Assembly (NCBI RefSeq): GCF_003148805.1
Contig: NZ_QGGX01000024.1
Span: 1 to 64,000 of the forward strand
Reading direction: 5' to 3'
From: Aminobacter sp. AP02
Lineage (GTDB): Bacteria > Pseudomonadota > Alphaproteobacteria > Rhizobiales > Rhizobiaceae
Length of the DNA stretch: 64,000 nucleotides
Both the position numbers and the translations under genes were made by a program. This document shows, piece by piece, positions 25,350 through 35,040 of the stretch. A model generated the notes under the pieces. It was not told the DNA's origin, searched no databases, and saw only the letters and a program-made list of their open reading frames with translations. Every line of letters starts with the position of its first letter. Position 1 is the first letter of the stretch.

Positions 25350-27155
25350 ATGGCGAACACCACAACGGCCGCTAACGAAGAGCGCCGGCGTTCGCTGCGC
25401 CCGCTGAACCGGCTCTCGCCTTATCTCTACCGCTACCCCAGGCTTGTAGTCGGCGCGCTGATATCGCTGGTGGCGGCCGCCGTCACCACGCTGACGCTGC
25501 CGATCGCCGTGCGCCGCATGATCGACCATGGTTTTTCTGGCGCCGATTCGAACTTCATCGCCAAATACTTCGCCATGCTGGTGGCGATCGCTGCCTTGTT
25601 GGCACTGGCCTCGGCCTGCCGCTATTATTTTGTCATCACGCTGGGCGAGCGCGTCGTCTCCGACATCCGACAGGATGTGTTCGGCCACGTAACCTCGCTG
25701 TCGCCGGCCTTTTTCGACACGGCGATGTCCGGTGAGATCGTCTCGCGGCTCACCGCCGATACCACCCAGATCAAGTCGGCTGTCGGGGCAACAGCATCGG
25801 TCGCGCTGCGCAACCTGATATTGTGCCTGGGCGCGCTCACCATGATGGTGGTGACGAGCCCCAAGCTGTCGGGCCTGGTGATTGCCGCCATCCCGCTGAT
25901 CGTGGTGCCCTTGGTCGCCTTTGGGCGTTCGGTTCGGCGCAAGTCACGCGCAGCGCAGGACACTCTGGCAGATGCCACAGCCTTTGCCAGCGAGCAGATA
26001 GGCGCCATCCGCACGCTCCAGGCCTTCACCAACGAAAGGCTGGTGACTGCCAAGTTTTCCGCTGCCGTCGAGACAGCCTTTGCCGCCGCCCGCTCTTCGG
26101 TACTGGCGCGCTCGGTGCTGACCTTCTTTGCCATCTTCACCATTTTCGCTTCCGTCGTGGCCGTGCTATGGTTCGGCTCGCGCGACGTGCTCGAAGGCAC
26201 ATTGTCGCCAGGCACGCTTGGCCAGTTCCTGCTCTATTCAGTGTTTGCCGCCGGCGCCCTGGGCAGCCTGTCGGAGGTCTGGGGCGAACTGAGTTCGGCT
26301 GCCGGTGCCGCCGAGCGCATCACCGAGATCCTGGCGGAAAAGCCGACCGTCGCCGCACCCGCCTCGCCGGTCGCCCTGCCTGCCAGGAGCACCGGTGCGA
26401 TCGAGTTTCGCGACGTGATTTTCTCGTACCCGGTGCGGCCCGACCGCGCCGCTGTGCATGGGCTGAGCTTCATCGTGAAGCCGGGTGAGACCGTGGCCAT
26501 CGTCGGACCGTCAGGCGCGGGCAAGAGCACCGTCTTCTCGCTGCTGCTGCGCTTCTACGACCCCGAGGCGGGGTCGGTTCTGATCGACGGCGTCGACCTC
26601 CAGAAGGCCGACCCGCAAGCGGTGCGCGACCGAATCGCCATCGTGCCCCAAGATGTGACAGTGTTTGCCAGCACGGCAGCCGAGAATATCGGCTTCGGCC
26701 GTCCCGGCGCAACGCAGGCTGCTGTCGTGAAGGCCGCCGAGGCGGCCTTGGCCGACGAGTTCATCGAAAAGCTGCAGAACGGCTATGAGACGGAAGTCGG
26801 CGAACGCGGAGTAACTCTGTCAGGCGGCCAGCGCCAGCGCATCGCCATCGCGCGCGCCATCTTGCGCGACGCGCCCATCCTTCTGCTCGACGAGGCGACA
26901 TCGGCGCTCGACGCCGACAGCGAGAGGCAGGTTCAGATCGCGCTCGAACACCTCATGCAGGGCCGCACCACGATCGTGATCGCACACCGACTGGCGACCG
27001 TTCTCAAGGCCGACCGCATCCTGGTCATGGATGGCGGCGCTATCGTCGAGGAAGGCACCCATCAAAGCCTGGTCGCCAAGGGCGGCATCTATGCGCGCCT
27101 GGCCAAGCTGCAGTTCGACGCCGGCGCCGACGCGTTCAAGGGCGCCGCAGAATAG
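25350..27155 (+). CDS. ABC exporter (fused permease and ATPase)
   Basis: 601 residues from the ATG at 25350, with GAGGGAAAT upstream. An N-terminal six-helix exporter domain (RLVVGALISLVAAAVTTLTLPIA, YFVITLGERVVSDIRQDVFGHV, ARSVLTFFAIFTIFASVVAVLWFGSRDVL) is followed by an ATPase: Walker A GPSGAGKS at about 386-393, signature LSGGQRQR at about 490, Walker B ILLLDEATSALD and H-loop IVIAHR. It resembles MsbA/multidrug half-transporters that act as homodimers in the inner membrane. The substrate is unknown. It is divergent from rpmE and followed by a vapC relic. Confidence 0.94.
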   Translation: MANTTTAANEERRRSLRPLNRLSPYLYRYPRLVVGALISLVAAAVTTLTLPIAVRRMIDHGFSGADSNFIAKYFAMLVAIAALLALASACRYYFVITLGERVVSDIRQDVFGHVTSLSPAFFDTAMSGEIVSRLTADTTQIKSAVGATASVALRNLILCLGALTMMVVTSPKLSGLVIAAIPLIVVPLVAFGRSVRRKSRAAQDTLADATAFASEQIGAIRTLQAFTNERLVTAKFSAAVETAFAAARSSVLARSVLTFFAIFTIFASVVAVLWFGSRDVLEGTLSPGTLGQFLLYSVFAAGALGSLSEVWGELSSAAGAAERITEILAEKPTVAAPASPVALPARSTGAIEFRDVIFSYPVRPDRAAVHGLSFIVKPGETVAIVGPSGAGKSTVFSLLLRFYDPEAGSVLIDGVDLQKADPQAVRDRIAIVPQDVTVFASTAAENIGFGRPGATQAAVVKAAEAALADEFIEKLQNGYETEVGERGVTLSGGQRQRIAIARAILRDAPILLLDEATSALDADSERQVQIALEHLMQGRTTIVIAHRLATVLKADRILVMDGGAIVEEGTHQSLVAKGGIYARLAKLQFDAGADAFKGAAE

Positions 27156-27188
27156 CCCGCGCCTGGGTTCCTGCGCCAGATGATATAA

Positions 27189-27523
27189 CTGTTGGCCAAG
27201 GACTGCAGCATCAGCGTCCAGGGGCTCAACGAGTTCGCCAATGTCGCGCATCGCAAGCTCGCCATGAACTGTGCCGAGATTGGCGAGGCCACCGCAATCA
27301 TTCGCTAGCTTTGCCAGCGCATTCTGCCGCTGGATGCCGAGACCACACGGAAGCCCTTAAGCAGGCCGAACGGAATGGATTGCCGTTCTATGACGCACTG
27401 GTGGTCGCCGCCGCCTTGCGCGCCAACTGCGCCGTGCTGTGGTTGGAGGACATGCAGCACGGCAGGACGATCGAAGGCCGGTTGCGGATCGTCAATCCCT
27501 TCGCTGAGAGCGCGGGCAAGTAG
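27189..27523 (+). pseudogene. VapC (PIN domain) relic
   Basis: From 27189 the frame gives SISVQGLNEFANVAHRKLAMN and continues to a stop at 27306-27308, reading on to RILPLDAETT; then a second frame gives HTEALKQAERNGLPFYDALVVAAALRANC and EDMQHGRTIEGRLRIVNPF. Together these match the central and C-terminal parts of a PIN-domain toxin, with the acidic residues of FYDAL and WLEDMQ still present. The N-terminal third with the first catalytic Asp is missing, and there is both an internal stop and a frameshift. No antitoxin gene is seen beside it. Confidence 0.8.
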
Positions 27524-27526
27524 CCC

Positions 27527-28216
27527 TTAAAGGAATGTCGCTATCTCCGACAGCGGACGCTTCTCGGTGGCGTGAACCGGGATAGTGGCGCCTTCCTTGG
27601 GGTAGCCCACGACCATCAGGATGTAGGGCTTGTCGTGCGGGTCGCGGCCGCAGATCTCGTTGAGGAAGCTCATCGGATTGGGCGTGTGCGTGAGCGTGGC
27701 AAGGCCCGCGCGATGCAGTGCGGCGATCAGGAAGCCGGTGGCGATGCTGACCGATTCCGGAACGTAGTAGTTCTTGCGCGTCACACCGTCGGCCGAGCGG
27801 CTTTTGCGTTCACCGAAGACGCAGATCAGCCACGGCGCCTCTTCCAGGAACGGTTTGGAGGCATCGGTGCCGAGCGGCGCCAGCGCCTTGAGCCATTCTT
27901 CTCCGGCCCGCCCCTCGTAGAAGGCACGTTCCTCGATTTCCGCAGCCTCGCGGATCCGGCGCTTGATGTCGGCGTCGCCGATGACGGCGAAGTGCCAGGG
28001 CTGGTGGTTGGCGCCGTTGGGCGCGGTACCGGCAGCCATGATGCAGGTTTCGATGATGTCGCGCGGCACCGGCCGCGTCGAAAAATCGCGCACTGTGTGG
28101 CGGGTCCTGATCTCGTCATAGAAAGACTGAGCTCCGGCCCGCATCTCCTCCACCGGCTTTTCCTTATAGTCCGGCAGCGGAACGGTACGATAGGTATGGG
28201 CAGACGAGATGGTCAT
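27527..28216 (-). CDS. Nitroreductase family protein
   Basis: 229 residues of the FMN-dependent nitroreductase fold: [42 protein letters not shown] has the R-x-R-x-F start and the flavin-binding stretch, with [28 protein letters not shown] and [12 protein letters not shown] later. The protein reduces nitro, quinone or flavin-related substrates with NAD(P)H; specificity is not readable. It follows the large autotransporter gene by about 106 bases on the same strand. Confidence 0.93.
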   Translation of the reverse strand: MTISSAHTYRTVPLPDYKEKPVEEMRAGAQSFYDEIRTRHTVRDFSTRPVPRDIIETCIMAAGTAPNGANHQPWHFAVIGDADIKRRIREAAEIEERAFYEGRAGEEWLKALAPLGTDASKPFLEEAPWLICVFGERKSRSADGVTRKNYYVPESVSIATGFLIAALHRAGLATLTHTPNPMSFLNEICGRDPHDKPYILMVVGYPKEGATIPVHATEKRPLSEIATFL

Positions 28217-28322
28217 CGGATTGCTCGCGAGTTACCGGAATTTGTCACGGACAATCTTCAAAATACCTGCCTGCGTCAACCGGATGCCGGCAACGCCACA
28301 GAAGACGCTGCCGGCAGAAGCA

Positions 28323-31265
28323 TCAGAACTTGACGGCGAAGTTCGCCTTGACGCCGTGGTCGCGCGCGCTGCTGGCGATCTGGCCAAAATAGTTGAGCCC
28401 CAGGCTTGCCTTGGACGAAATCGCAACATCGAGCCCGGCCTCGACCAGGAGCGCGTCGCGGGCGATTGGCGCACCGTAGACGGTGAAACTGTCGCCGCCA
28501 GCAAAGGCAACGATGCTGCTTGGACTGACATCGCCGAAGGCGTGGCGCCACCCCAGGCCACCGCGTACCGTGGCGGCCGTGCCACCAAAGCTGACATCGG
28601 TCGCAGCACGCAAGCCAAGCGTTGTCGTGGTGCTGTCAAATCTTGTCTCGGCACTGGAAAGAGCAGCCGATCCACCCGTTTCGGCAAACGCATCCGTCGA
28701 TGTGCTGACATAGGCGAGCCCGGCGAACGGCTCGAAGGCAAACCGTCCCATTTCGGTCCGATAGCCGGCCTCGATGAAGGCCTGCGCCGTGCTCGCATCG
28801 TAATCGGCCTTCAGCGTTTCGTTGAGCCCGGGGAACGACACATTGCGGCTGGTTTCGATGGCGTGCCATGTGTAGGCGGCCCCGGCGCGCAGGCCTATGG
28901 CGCCCCAATGGCGGCCACCATAGGCACCAACGTGGTAGTTGTTGCTGTCGCCGGAGGACGCCCCATCGTCAGTGTCGAAACTGGTGCGGCTGTAGCCTGC
29001 AAGCAAGCCGAGGCGCCATTCGTCGCCAACGATCGTGTCGCCCCCAGCTATCAGGCCGCCACTCGAGTGATCAAAGCTATCAGCGCTGCCGTTGCCGTCG
29101 ACCGAACCCCAATTGCCAAGGGCCTGCCCCCAGACAACGAAGCGGTCGTTGTCGGCCGCAACCCATTCTATGCCACCGTCTCCGTAGGCCATGACTGGCA
29201 GATCTGGCGCCGCAACATCGCCAAAGGCGGAACGAACTCGATCGTTGGCGAACTCGCCCAGAAAGGAACTCGTCTGCGTTGAGGCGCCGGAAGCAGAAGC
29301 GTGGATGTCACCCGAGAGTTGGTCGAGCGCGTCGCGGGCTTCAGCTGCATTGGACGACATCGAGAAGGCGGCACGGACGCGATTGTTCGCCGGCAGACTG
29401 TCGATACCGCCGGCGACAGACGCCTGGTTGGGCGTTGTCGCGACGCTGCCAAGCGAGGCGTCGTTGCGCGTCAGCGTCAGCGTCACATCGTTGCCGCCAT
29501 CACCACCGGCGTAGCTGATGGCGTGATTGAGGAAAAGAAGGTTGTTAAGATTGCCGACCGAGGCGAAAGTGCCCACGACCGCATCCGCACCATCATTTTG
29601 GATCAGCGTGAACGGGCCGTTGGTGGGGTTCCAGCTTGTGTTGGTCGGCGGCGACATGAGCAGGTTTAGCTTGGCGCCAGTGATGTCGACTGCGCCATTG
29701 ACCACCAGCTTGTCGGCGCCCGCAGGCATGGCTTCGATCTCAAGAGTGCCGCGATTGACGTAGTTGCCGTTGATCGTCTGGGTGTGGACGAGACCGGTAG
29801 CCAGCGGATTGGCAGTATCGCCCACGCTATGTGTTGCGCCCGTAGCTATCGTCACGTTGCCGATGACGGTGCCGCTGCCGCCAAACCGGGCGCCCGCATC
29901 GACCACAATCGGCCCAGCCAACTTACCGCTGCCCTTGTAGCCCACATTGAGCGTGCCGGCGTTGACAAACGTCTCGCCAGCGAATGCGGAACTGTCGCCC
30001 CTCAGAATGATGGTGTTCGATCCCTGCTTGAAAAAGTCGCCTGCCCCGGCAAGCTTTCCGCTCCATGAGTACGAGTTGACGTTGGCCATGTTGGAAATCA
30101 GCTTGCTACCGGCGTCGATGGTTATCGACCCAGCGGCGCCACCGAGCCAACTGCTCACCCCGCCATTGCCAAATTGCAGCGTACTGTTATTTGAGATCAA
30201 CACGCTGGCCGAACCGCTGCCACTGTTTTGGCCCCCTCCTGTAAGGGTCAGCTTGCCGCCGCCGACTTGCCGGAACGCGCCAGCGCTGTTGATGACGCCC
30301 GTATAAGTGATGTCGTCGGAACGGTTGAAGATCAAGGTACCGTGGTTATTAATTGAGCCGGCAACCATCCCGGTAGTGCCACCAGAACCCAACTGCAAAG
30401 TCGCACCACCGTTGATGCCAGCGCTTCCGGTGTAGGTGTTAGTCCCCGTGAAAATCTGAGTTCCACCCGCGATGTTGATGCCAGCGCTTCCAGAGATCAC
30501 ACCGGAAAACGTGCCACTGGCGGCTGTAATGGATAAAGACGTGCCGCCAAGAACGACTGAACCAGTTCCAGTCAAAGCCTTGATGCTCACACCAGCCGTG
30601 CCTAAACCCGAAGCATCGAAAGTCCCGCGGACATCGACGCCGCTCGAAGCAGCGATTTTGCTTTGCCTGATAAGCCTCAGCGTGGTGTTGGTGTCGATGG
30701 TCGTCGCGCCAGTGTAGGTATTGTTCGCATCGGACAGCGTGAGCGTGCCGCCTCCGGTAAGGAATAATCCGCCCCCCTGCAGTACCGAGCCGATTTCTGC
30801 GGTTCGTCCACTATCAAGGGAGATCGTCGCGGCAGAACCCACCAAGTTCAAGGGACCGCCCGTGATCCTATAGTCATCCACAGTGAATTTGAGCGCCTCA
30901 AAGCTCTGCGTGCCAGAAACGGAAACGCCTCCACCGATGCCGCCGAACACAGCGCCTCCGCCGGCCCAGATACCACTGCCCGCGCCATTGCTGTCTGTCC
31001 AGTTCGTAGACGTTGCGTCCCACTGCCCCGCACCGCCATCGGCCGCACCCGAAGTATTGCTGCCATCCCAATACTGGTCCGCCCGTGCGGGCGACACACC
31101 ACCCAGCACAACAGCTACGGCAGCAAGCGTCACCAGCGCCGTACCGGCCCGCAACGGGCCGACACGCGCAGTTGTTAGGTTCAAGGGATGATTTTCAGAA
31201 GACCGGGTAGCCTGAAATGAATCAAAACGAGTCCGCGTCGCAACGCTGCGGCCAAAAAGTTGCAT
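28323..31265 (-). CDS. Autotransporter with C-terminal beta-barrel
   Basis: 980 residues from the ATG at 31265 (GGGGA upstream). A long signal region (hydrophobic ALVTLAAVAVVLGGVSPARA) leads to QYWDGSNTSGAADGGAGQWDATSTNWTD, an autotransporter repeat start. Passenger repeats of the GGGTLTLSDANNTYTGATTI kind give a beta-helix. About 280 C-terminal residues form the translocator barrel (VWGQALGNWGSVDGNGSADSFDHSSGGLIAGGD, LGLLAGYSRTSF), ending in the terminal Phe of FAVKF. It should be displayed on the cell surface. It is a different protein from the one at 1-3212. An imperfect stem without a T tract lies downstream (28285-28316). Confidence 0.94.
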   Translation of the reverse strand: MQLFGRSVATRTRFDSFQATRSSENHPLNLTTARVGPLRAGTALVTLAAVAVVLGGVSPARADQYWDGSNTSGAADGGAGQWDATSTNWTDSNGAGSGIWAGGGAVFGGIGGGVSVSGTQSFEALKFTVDDYRITGGPLNLVGSAATISLDSGRTAEIGSVLQGGGLFLTGGGTLTLSDANNTYTGATTIDTNTTLRLIRQSKIAASSGVDVRGTFDASGLGTAGVSIKALTGTGSVVLGGTSLSITAASGTFSGVISGSAGINIAGGTQIFTGTNTYTGSAGINGGATLQLGSGGTTGMVAGSINNHGTLIFNRSDDITYTGVINSAGAFRQVGGGKLTLTGGGQNSGSGSASVLISNNSTLQFGNGGVSSWLGGAAGSITIDAGSKLISNMANVNSYSWSGKLAGAGDFFKQGSNTIILRGDSSAFAGETFVNAGTLNVGYKGSGKLAGPIVVDAGARFGGSGTVIGNVTIATGATHSVGDTANPLATGLVHTQTINGNYVNRGTLEIEAMPAGADKLVVNGAVDITGAKLNLLMSPPTNTSWNPTNGPFTLIQNDGADAVVGTFASVGNLNNLLFLNHAISYAGGDGGNDVTLTLTRNDASLGSVATTPNQASVAGGIDSLPANNRVRAAFSMSSNAAEARDALDQLSGDIHASASGASTQTSSFLGEFANDRVRSAFGDVAAPDLPVMAYGDGGIEWVAADNDRFVVWGQALGNWGSVDGNGSADSFDHSSGGLIAGGDTIVGDEWRLGLLAGYSRTSFDTDDGASSGDSNNYHVGAYGGRHWGAIGLRAGAAYTWHAIETSRNVSFPGLNETLKADYDASTAQAFIEAGYRTEMGRFAFEPFAGLAYVSTSTDAFAETGGSAALSSAETRFDSTTTTLGLRAATDVSFGGTAATVRGGLGWRHAFGDVSPSSIVAFAGGDSFTVYGAPIARDALLVEAGLDVAISSKASLGLNYFGQIASSARDHGVKANFAVKF

Positions 31266-31686
31266 TGTATCCCCACCATTGATATGCGCGCCCGAACGGA
31301 CAAAGGCACTATGTGGGGACACCCCGCCCGCCACTCAAAACTTAACAACGGCTTTACTTAGAGCAGCCAAGTTATCGGAGCAATGCAAAATATTAGCGAC
31401 GATTCACTCAACTAGGGATAACTGGCATGACAGTCAGCTAGACTCGTCTTCGTAGTACGATGACTCGCGCATTTGTGCGAAATTGCACCTACCTTGGGAC
31501 AGGAAAGCGGCGAGCTTCACGACCGCGTTCCGCTTCCTGGTTGTGGCCCGCCGGCCGATTGCAGACTGGGCGGACGAGCTGCTTGCATCACCCCGCCGCG
31601 TGCCTGGCGGCGCTCCTCCCCGAAAGCTGCAGCCGCCGAAATTCAAGTGGAAATCGAGACACAGCCACTCCGCAAGGGAAGGTCTA
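31266..31686. other. Intergenic region upstream of the autotransporter
   Basis: About 420 bases with lower G+C than the neighbours. It holds the ribosome binding site and presumably the promoter of the autotransporter at its left. I see no RNA hairpin, repeat or coding frame with a start signal. The terminator of the carboxypeptidase gene is not obvious. Confidence 0.5.
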
Positions 31687-33171
31687 TCAGGCCCCGTAGC
31701 GCTTCTTCAGATGCGTGGTGAAATGCACGGCGTTGAGCTTTTCGCCTGTGGCACGTTCGAGCAGTTCGGGTGCCGGCCAGCGCGAGGCCTGCGACCAGAT
31801 CTTGTCGCGGCGCCAGTTGTTGACGGTCTCAAAATGGCCACGCGCGATCTCGTCGTCGACCGAAGGGTGCGTCTTGGTCAGAGCCGCCCATTGCTGTGCC
31901 GCCATCATCGCGCCCAGCGTGTAGGACGGAAAATAGCCAAAAGCGGCACTCGGCCAGTGGACGTCCTGCATCGGGCCGTCGCCGGGATTGTCGATGGTCG
32001 AGAGGTCCAGATACTCGCGCATCTTGGCGTCCCACGCTTGGGGCAGGTCCGACACGGACAGGCGGCCTGAAACGAGTTCCTGTTCCAGTTCGTAGCGCAG
32101 GATGACATGCAGCGGATAGGTGACCTCGTCGGCATCGACCCTGATCAGGCCGCGTTCGACCTGATGCACATGCGGCAGGATCTCTTCCATCGACCAGCGC
32201 TCGCCGAGATGTTGTTCGACCAGCGGCAGCGCCCAGTGCCAGAAGGCCGGATTGCGGCCAAGCTGCTTTTCAACGAACAGGCTCTGGCTTTCATGGACGG
32301 CTGTACCGCGCGCCTTGCCGAGCGGCCAATGCGACCAGGCTTCGGGCAGGTTCTGCTCGTAGAGCGCATGGCCGGTTTCGTGCAGCACGCCCATCAGCGC
32401 CGACAGGAAATCGGTCGTCTTGTAGCGCGTGGTGATGCGCACGTCGGATGGCACCCCACCGCAGAACGGGTGGTGCGACACAGAAAGGCTGCCGCGCGTC
32501 AGGTCAAAACCGATGGCGCCCATCATGGCCAGGCCAAGTTCACGCTGGCGATCGATGGCGTAGACACCCGAAAGCGCCCGCACCGGGTTCTTTGCCCGAC
32601 GCTCCGCCTGAACGGCCAATGCTTCCGGCACGAAACCTTTCAAGAAGGCCTTGAGGTCGGTGAAGACGGGCGTGATGTCAGCAGTGCGGTGGCCCGGATC
32701 GTACTGCTCCATGAGCGCGTCGTATGGATCGAGGCCAAGTGCTTCCGAGCGCAGCGCCGCCTCCTCACGGACGAGCGCCACGATGCCTTCGAGCGCCGGC
32801 TGGAAGCCGGCCCAGTCGTTCTTGGCGCGCAGGTCGCGCCACAGCTGCTCAGACCGCAGCCGGGCGGAGGTCTGACGCTCGACGAACTCCGACGGCAGGC
32901 AGGTCATGTTGGTGTATTGGCGGCGGAATTCCTGCAGGGCGGAAACCTGCTCTTCGTTCAATGCCTCCGTCTCGGCGGCAACGATCCAGTCAGCGATTTC
33001 GGGCGCTGTGGCTTGGCGGTGGTGCATTCCGGCGAGCGCCGACAGCGCCTCGGCGCGCTTGGCGCCGCCACCCACTGCCATGTGGGTTGCCTCATCGGCG
33101 CTCAAAACGGCGAGCGCATGTTCCAGCGCTTCCAGCTTTCGGCCGAGGTCGTCGAGCTTTGCGAAGGACAT
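31687..33171 (-). CDS. Carboxypeptidase M32 (Taq carboxypeptidase family)
   Basis: 494 residues, normal for the family. The zinc site HETGH at 264-268 (HExxH type) is preceded by SHHPFCGGVPSDVRITTRY, a signature of M32. The enzyme removes C-terminal residues from peptides in the cytosol; no signal peptide is present. GGGGAATCACC precedes the ATG at 33171. It stands alone, divergent from a DUF1304 gene. Confidence 0.96.
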   Translation of the reverse strand: MSFAKLDDLGRKLEALEHALAVLSADEATHMAVGGGAKRAEALSALAGMHHRQATAPEIADWIVAAETEALNEEQVSALQEFRRQYTNMTCLPSEFVERQTSARLRSEQLWRDLRAKNDWAGFQPALEGIVALVREEAALRSEALGLDPYDALMEQYDPGHRTADITPVFTDLKAFLKGFVPEALAVQAERRAKNPVRALSGVYAIDRQRELGLAMMGAIGFDLTRGSLSVSHHPFCGGVPSDVRITTRYKTTDFLSALMGVLHETGHALYEQNLPEAWSHWPLGKARGTAVHESQSLFVEKQLGRNPAFWHWALPLVEQHLGERWSMEEILPHVHQVERGLIRVDADEVTYPLHVILRYELEQELVSGRLSVSDLPQAWDAKMREYLDLSTIDNPGDGPMQDVHWPSAAFGYFPSYTLGAMMAAQQWAALTKTHPSVDDEIARGHFETVNNWRRDKIWSQASRWPAPELLERATGEKLNAVHFTTHLKKRYGA

Positions 33172-33303
33172 GGTGATTCCCCTGTCTCAAGATCGCGGCG
33201 AGAGGATACCAAACTGCCCGCATCCGCAAGACGGTTCGGATGGGCCAGCCCTTGCCGATGCATCCGCCGGCGTGGTCAAGTCTGGTGAATCCGGGGGACT
33301 GCG

Positions 33304-33657
33304 ATGCTTTCGAACATACTCGTCGGGCTGGTGGCACTCATCCACCTTTACATCGTCTATCTGGAAATGGTGCTTTGGGACACGCCGCGCGGCCACAAGG
33401 CCTTTGGCCTCGAGCCAAGGTTCGCCAAGGCCTCGAAGTCGTTGGCGGCCAACCAGGGGCTCTACAACGGCTTCCTCGCAGCCGGCCTGATCTGGGGCCT
33501 GTGGCTGGGTGTGGCAGGTTTCGAGGTGAAGGTTTTCTTCCTGCTGTGCGTGGCAATCGCCGGCGTCTATGGGGCGGCCACTGTCAGCCGCAAAATACTG
33601 TTGATCCAGGCACTTCCGGCGACGCTTGCCCTCGCAGCACTATGGCTCGGCTGGTAG
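33304..33657 (+). CDS. DUF1304 membrane protein
   Basis: 117 residues with four hydrophobic helices. ALIHLYIVYLEMVLWDT and ANQGLYNGFLAAGLIWGL are the DUF1304 marks, with acidic and aromatic residues buried in the first helix. GGGGGA lies upstream of the ATG. Function unknown. It ends next to a hairpin shared with the convergent small exported protein gene. Confidence 0.9.
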   Translation: MLSNILVGLVALIHLYIVYLEMVLWDTPRGHKAFGLEPRFAKASKSLAANQGLYNGFLAAGLIWGLWLGVAGFEVKVFFLLCVAIAGVYGAATVSRKILLIQALPATLALAALWLGW

Positions 33658-33668
33658 CTCACTAAAAG

Positions 33669-33693
33669 AAACGCCCCCGGATTTGCTCCGAGG
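33669..33693. terminator. Hairpin between convergent genes
   Basis: GCCCCCGGA / TCCGAGGGC stem with one mismatch and a five-base loop, between the DUF1304 stop and the stop of the next, convergent gene. It lacks a T tract. Confidence 0.5.
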
Positions 33694-33714
33694 GCGCCTG
33701 GCAGGTTGCCGAAG

Positions 33715-34143
33715 TCAGCGGCCAGCATCGCGGCTGATCTGCGAGCCGAGGCTGGAGACCTCCGACTGAAGCTGGCTGTATGTACCCGCCGACAGCATGC
33801 CGCCGTAGCCTGCATCGCTCGTGGCCGTACGACGTATCGCCGCATCCTCGCCGGTGAGCTGGCGGGCTTGGGCGGCGCTGATCCGCCTCATGTGCCGATC
33901 ATTGGCAATGCGGGCGTCGTCATTGCGCAATTCAGAGAGGATGTAGCTGACAGGATGGACCTGAAGATGACCCGCAATTGATGTCGAATTGCCGGTATTG
34001 TCGCCGCCGTCAAAGAAATCTCTATAGGTTTCGTGACTTGGCGAACCGCTTGTATCGGAGGTGTGCTCCTTTGCAAAAGCCGAGGCCATCGGAGCCGTAA
34101 TCAGAAGTGCGGCAAGCGCCGCCTTGAATGCCATAGAGCGCAT
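33715..34143 (-). CDS. Small exported protein, paralogue 1
   Basis: 142 residues. MRSMAFKAALAALLITAPMASAFA is a signal peptide; the mature part is polar (HETYRDFFDGGDNTGNSTS, then ISAAQARQLTGEDAAIRRTA) and ends in a helix QLQSEVSSLGSQISRD. No family recognised. AGGAG lies eight bases upstream of the ATG at 34143. A second gene (34543-34794) has a near-identical signal peptide, and both have the same conserved leader 64 bases upstream of the start. The protein is probably periplasmic or secreted. Confidence 0.78.
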   Translation of the reverse strand: MRSMAFKAALAALLITAPMASAFAKEHTSDTSGSPSHETYRDFFDGGDNTGNSTSIAGHLQVHPVSYILSELRNDDARIANDRHMRRISAAQARQLTGEDAAIRRTATSDAGYGGMLSAGTYSQLQSEVSSLGSQISRDAGR

Positions 34144-34166
34144 CTTTGCGTCTCCTAGATTTTTGT

Positions 34167-34303
34167 GGGGCGGCTTTCGCCCCAGCATTCGTAGTCCGTC
34201 TGGAAACGTCGAGTCACGGTGGGAGGCCATCGCCGGCGTTTCCCGGACTGCAACAGAGTCTAGGTCCGATGCAAACAAGAACATAATTAAGAAAAAATAA
34301 TTT
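34167..34303 (-). promoter_or_regulatory. Conserved leader of paralogue 1 (copy 1)
   Basis: Contains a GC hairpin at 34167-34183 just before the ribosome binding site, a block of about 45 bases at 34207-34250 (GTCGAGTCACGGTGGGAGGC type) and an AT-rich block at 34281-34303 (ATAATTAAGAAAAAATAA). All three recur in the same order and spacing before the second gene. It is likely promoter plus 5' untranslated leader. Confidence 0.7.
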
Positions 34304-34542
34304 TGGGCGCCCAAGCTGCCGTGGCGATTACGGCGATCCAGCCACAAATCTGCCGCACATGCGGCAGGGTCTTCGGCACACGATATCTTGATTTCCAGTG
34401 AACTTGCGAGGGGCGAGGTTTCCAGCAAGATCAAGCATGACAAGAGGAGGCGGCAAGCCACCTCCCCCTACGGATGTCACACCCAAATCACGGGATGGTG
34501 TGGGAGTACCATGCGCTCAGGCGCAACCCACCGCCTGGCAGG

Positions 34543-34794
34543 TCATCGTGTACTCGGTACACAATACCAAGCCGCGTGCCCTGGCACGCAAGCCGATCGC
34601 GGCTGCCCCGAGATCGGAAGCTGCGAATTCGAACTGTCGTTGTCATCCTTGCCGTTTGAGAACACATCACGCGCGTGTGTGCGATCGTGATCGCCATGGC
34701 CGCCGCCGCCTTCATGGCCGCGTGCGAAGGCTGTTGCCATTGGTGCGGAAACAAGGATTGCAGCGAGAGCTGCTGTTAAAGCCAAAGAGCGCAT
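34543..34794 (-). CDS. Small exported protein, paralogue 2
   Basis: 83 residues. MRSLALTAALAAILVSAPMATAFA is a signal peptide nearly identical to that of the gene at 33715-34143, followed by a short Gly/His/Asp-rich mature part (GHEGGGGHGDHDRTHARDVF). It is much shorter than its paralogue and has no similarity to it after the first 40 residues or so. This may mean a different mature domain or a truncated gene. GGGAG precedes the ATG at 34794, and the conserved leader is upstream. His-rich sequence could bind metal; that is a guess. Confidence 0.65.
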   Translation of the reverse strand: MRSLALTAALAAILVSAPMATAFARGHEGGGGHGDHDRTHARDVFSNGKDDNDSSNSQLPISGQPRSACVPGHAAWYCVPSTR

Positions 34795-34815
34795 TGTTGC
34801 GACTCCCGAAATGCC

Positions 34816-34952
34816 CGGCGGCGAACCGCCGTAGCGTTGACTGCCCGTCAAGACACGTCGAGTCACGGTGGGAGGGCCATCGTCGGCGTGTCCCGGACTG
34901 CACGTTGGAAAATAGAACCATCGCCGGCGAAAGCATAATTAAGAAAAAATAA
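34816..34952 (-). promoter_or_regulatory. Conserved leader of paralogue 2 (copy 2)
   Basis: A GC hairpin CGGCGG-CGAA-CCGCCG at 34816-34831, the 45-base block at 34858-34905 and the AT-rich block at about 34932-34952 match the leader at 34167-34303. The block starts 64 bases from the start codon in both. The hairpin arms differ in sequence between copies while the stem is kept. Confidence 0.7.
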
Positions 34953-35040
34953 TCTTCGAGACCGCCAAACTCACGCCAGTCAAGACTGGAAACACCGGAC
35001 ATGCGCCCTAGACGCAGGTTCTTTCTCACGAACTCTTGAT

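Noticed and set aside
32107-33288. A 393-codon plus-strand frame
   Set aside because: Antisense to the carboxypeptidase gene, which has an intact HETGH site.
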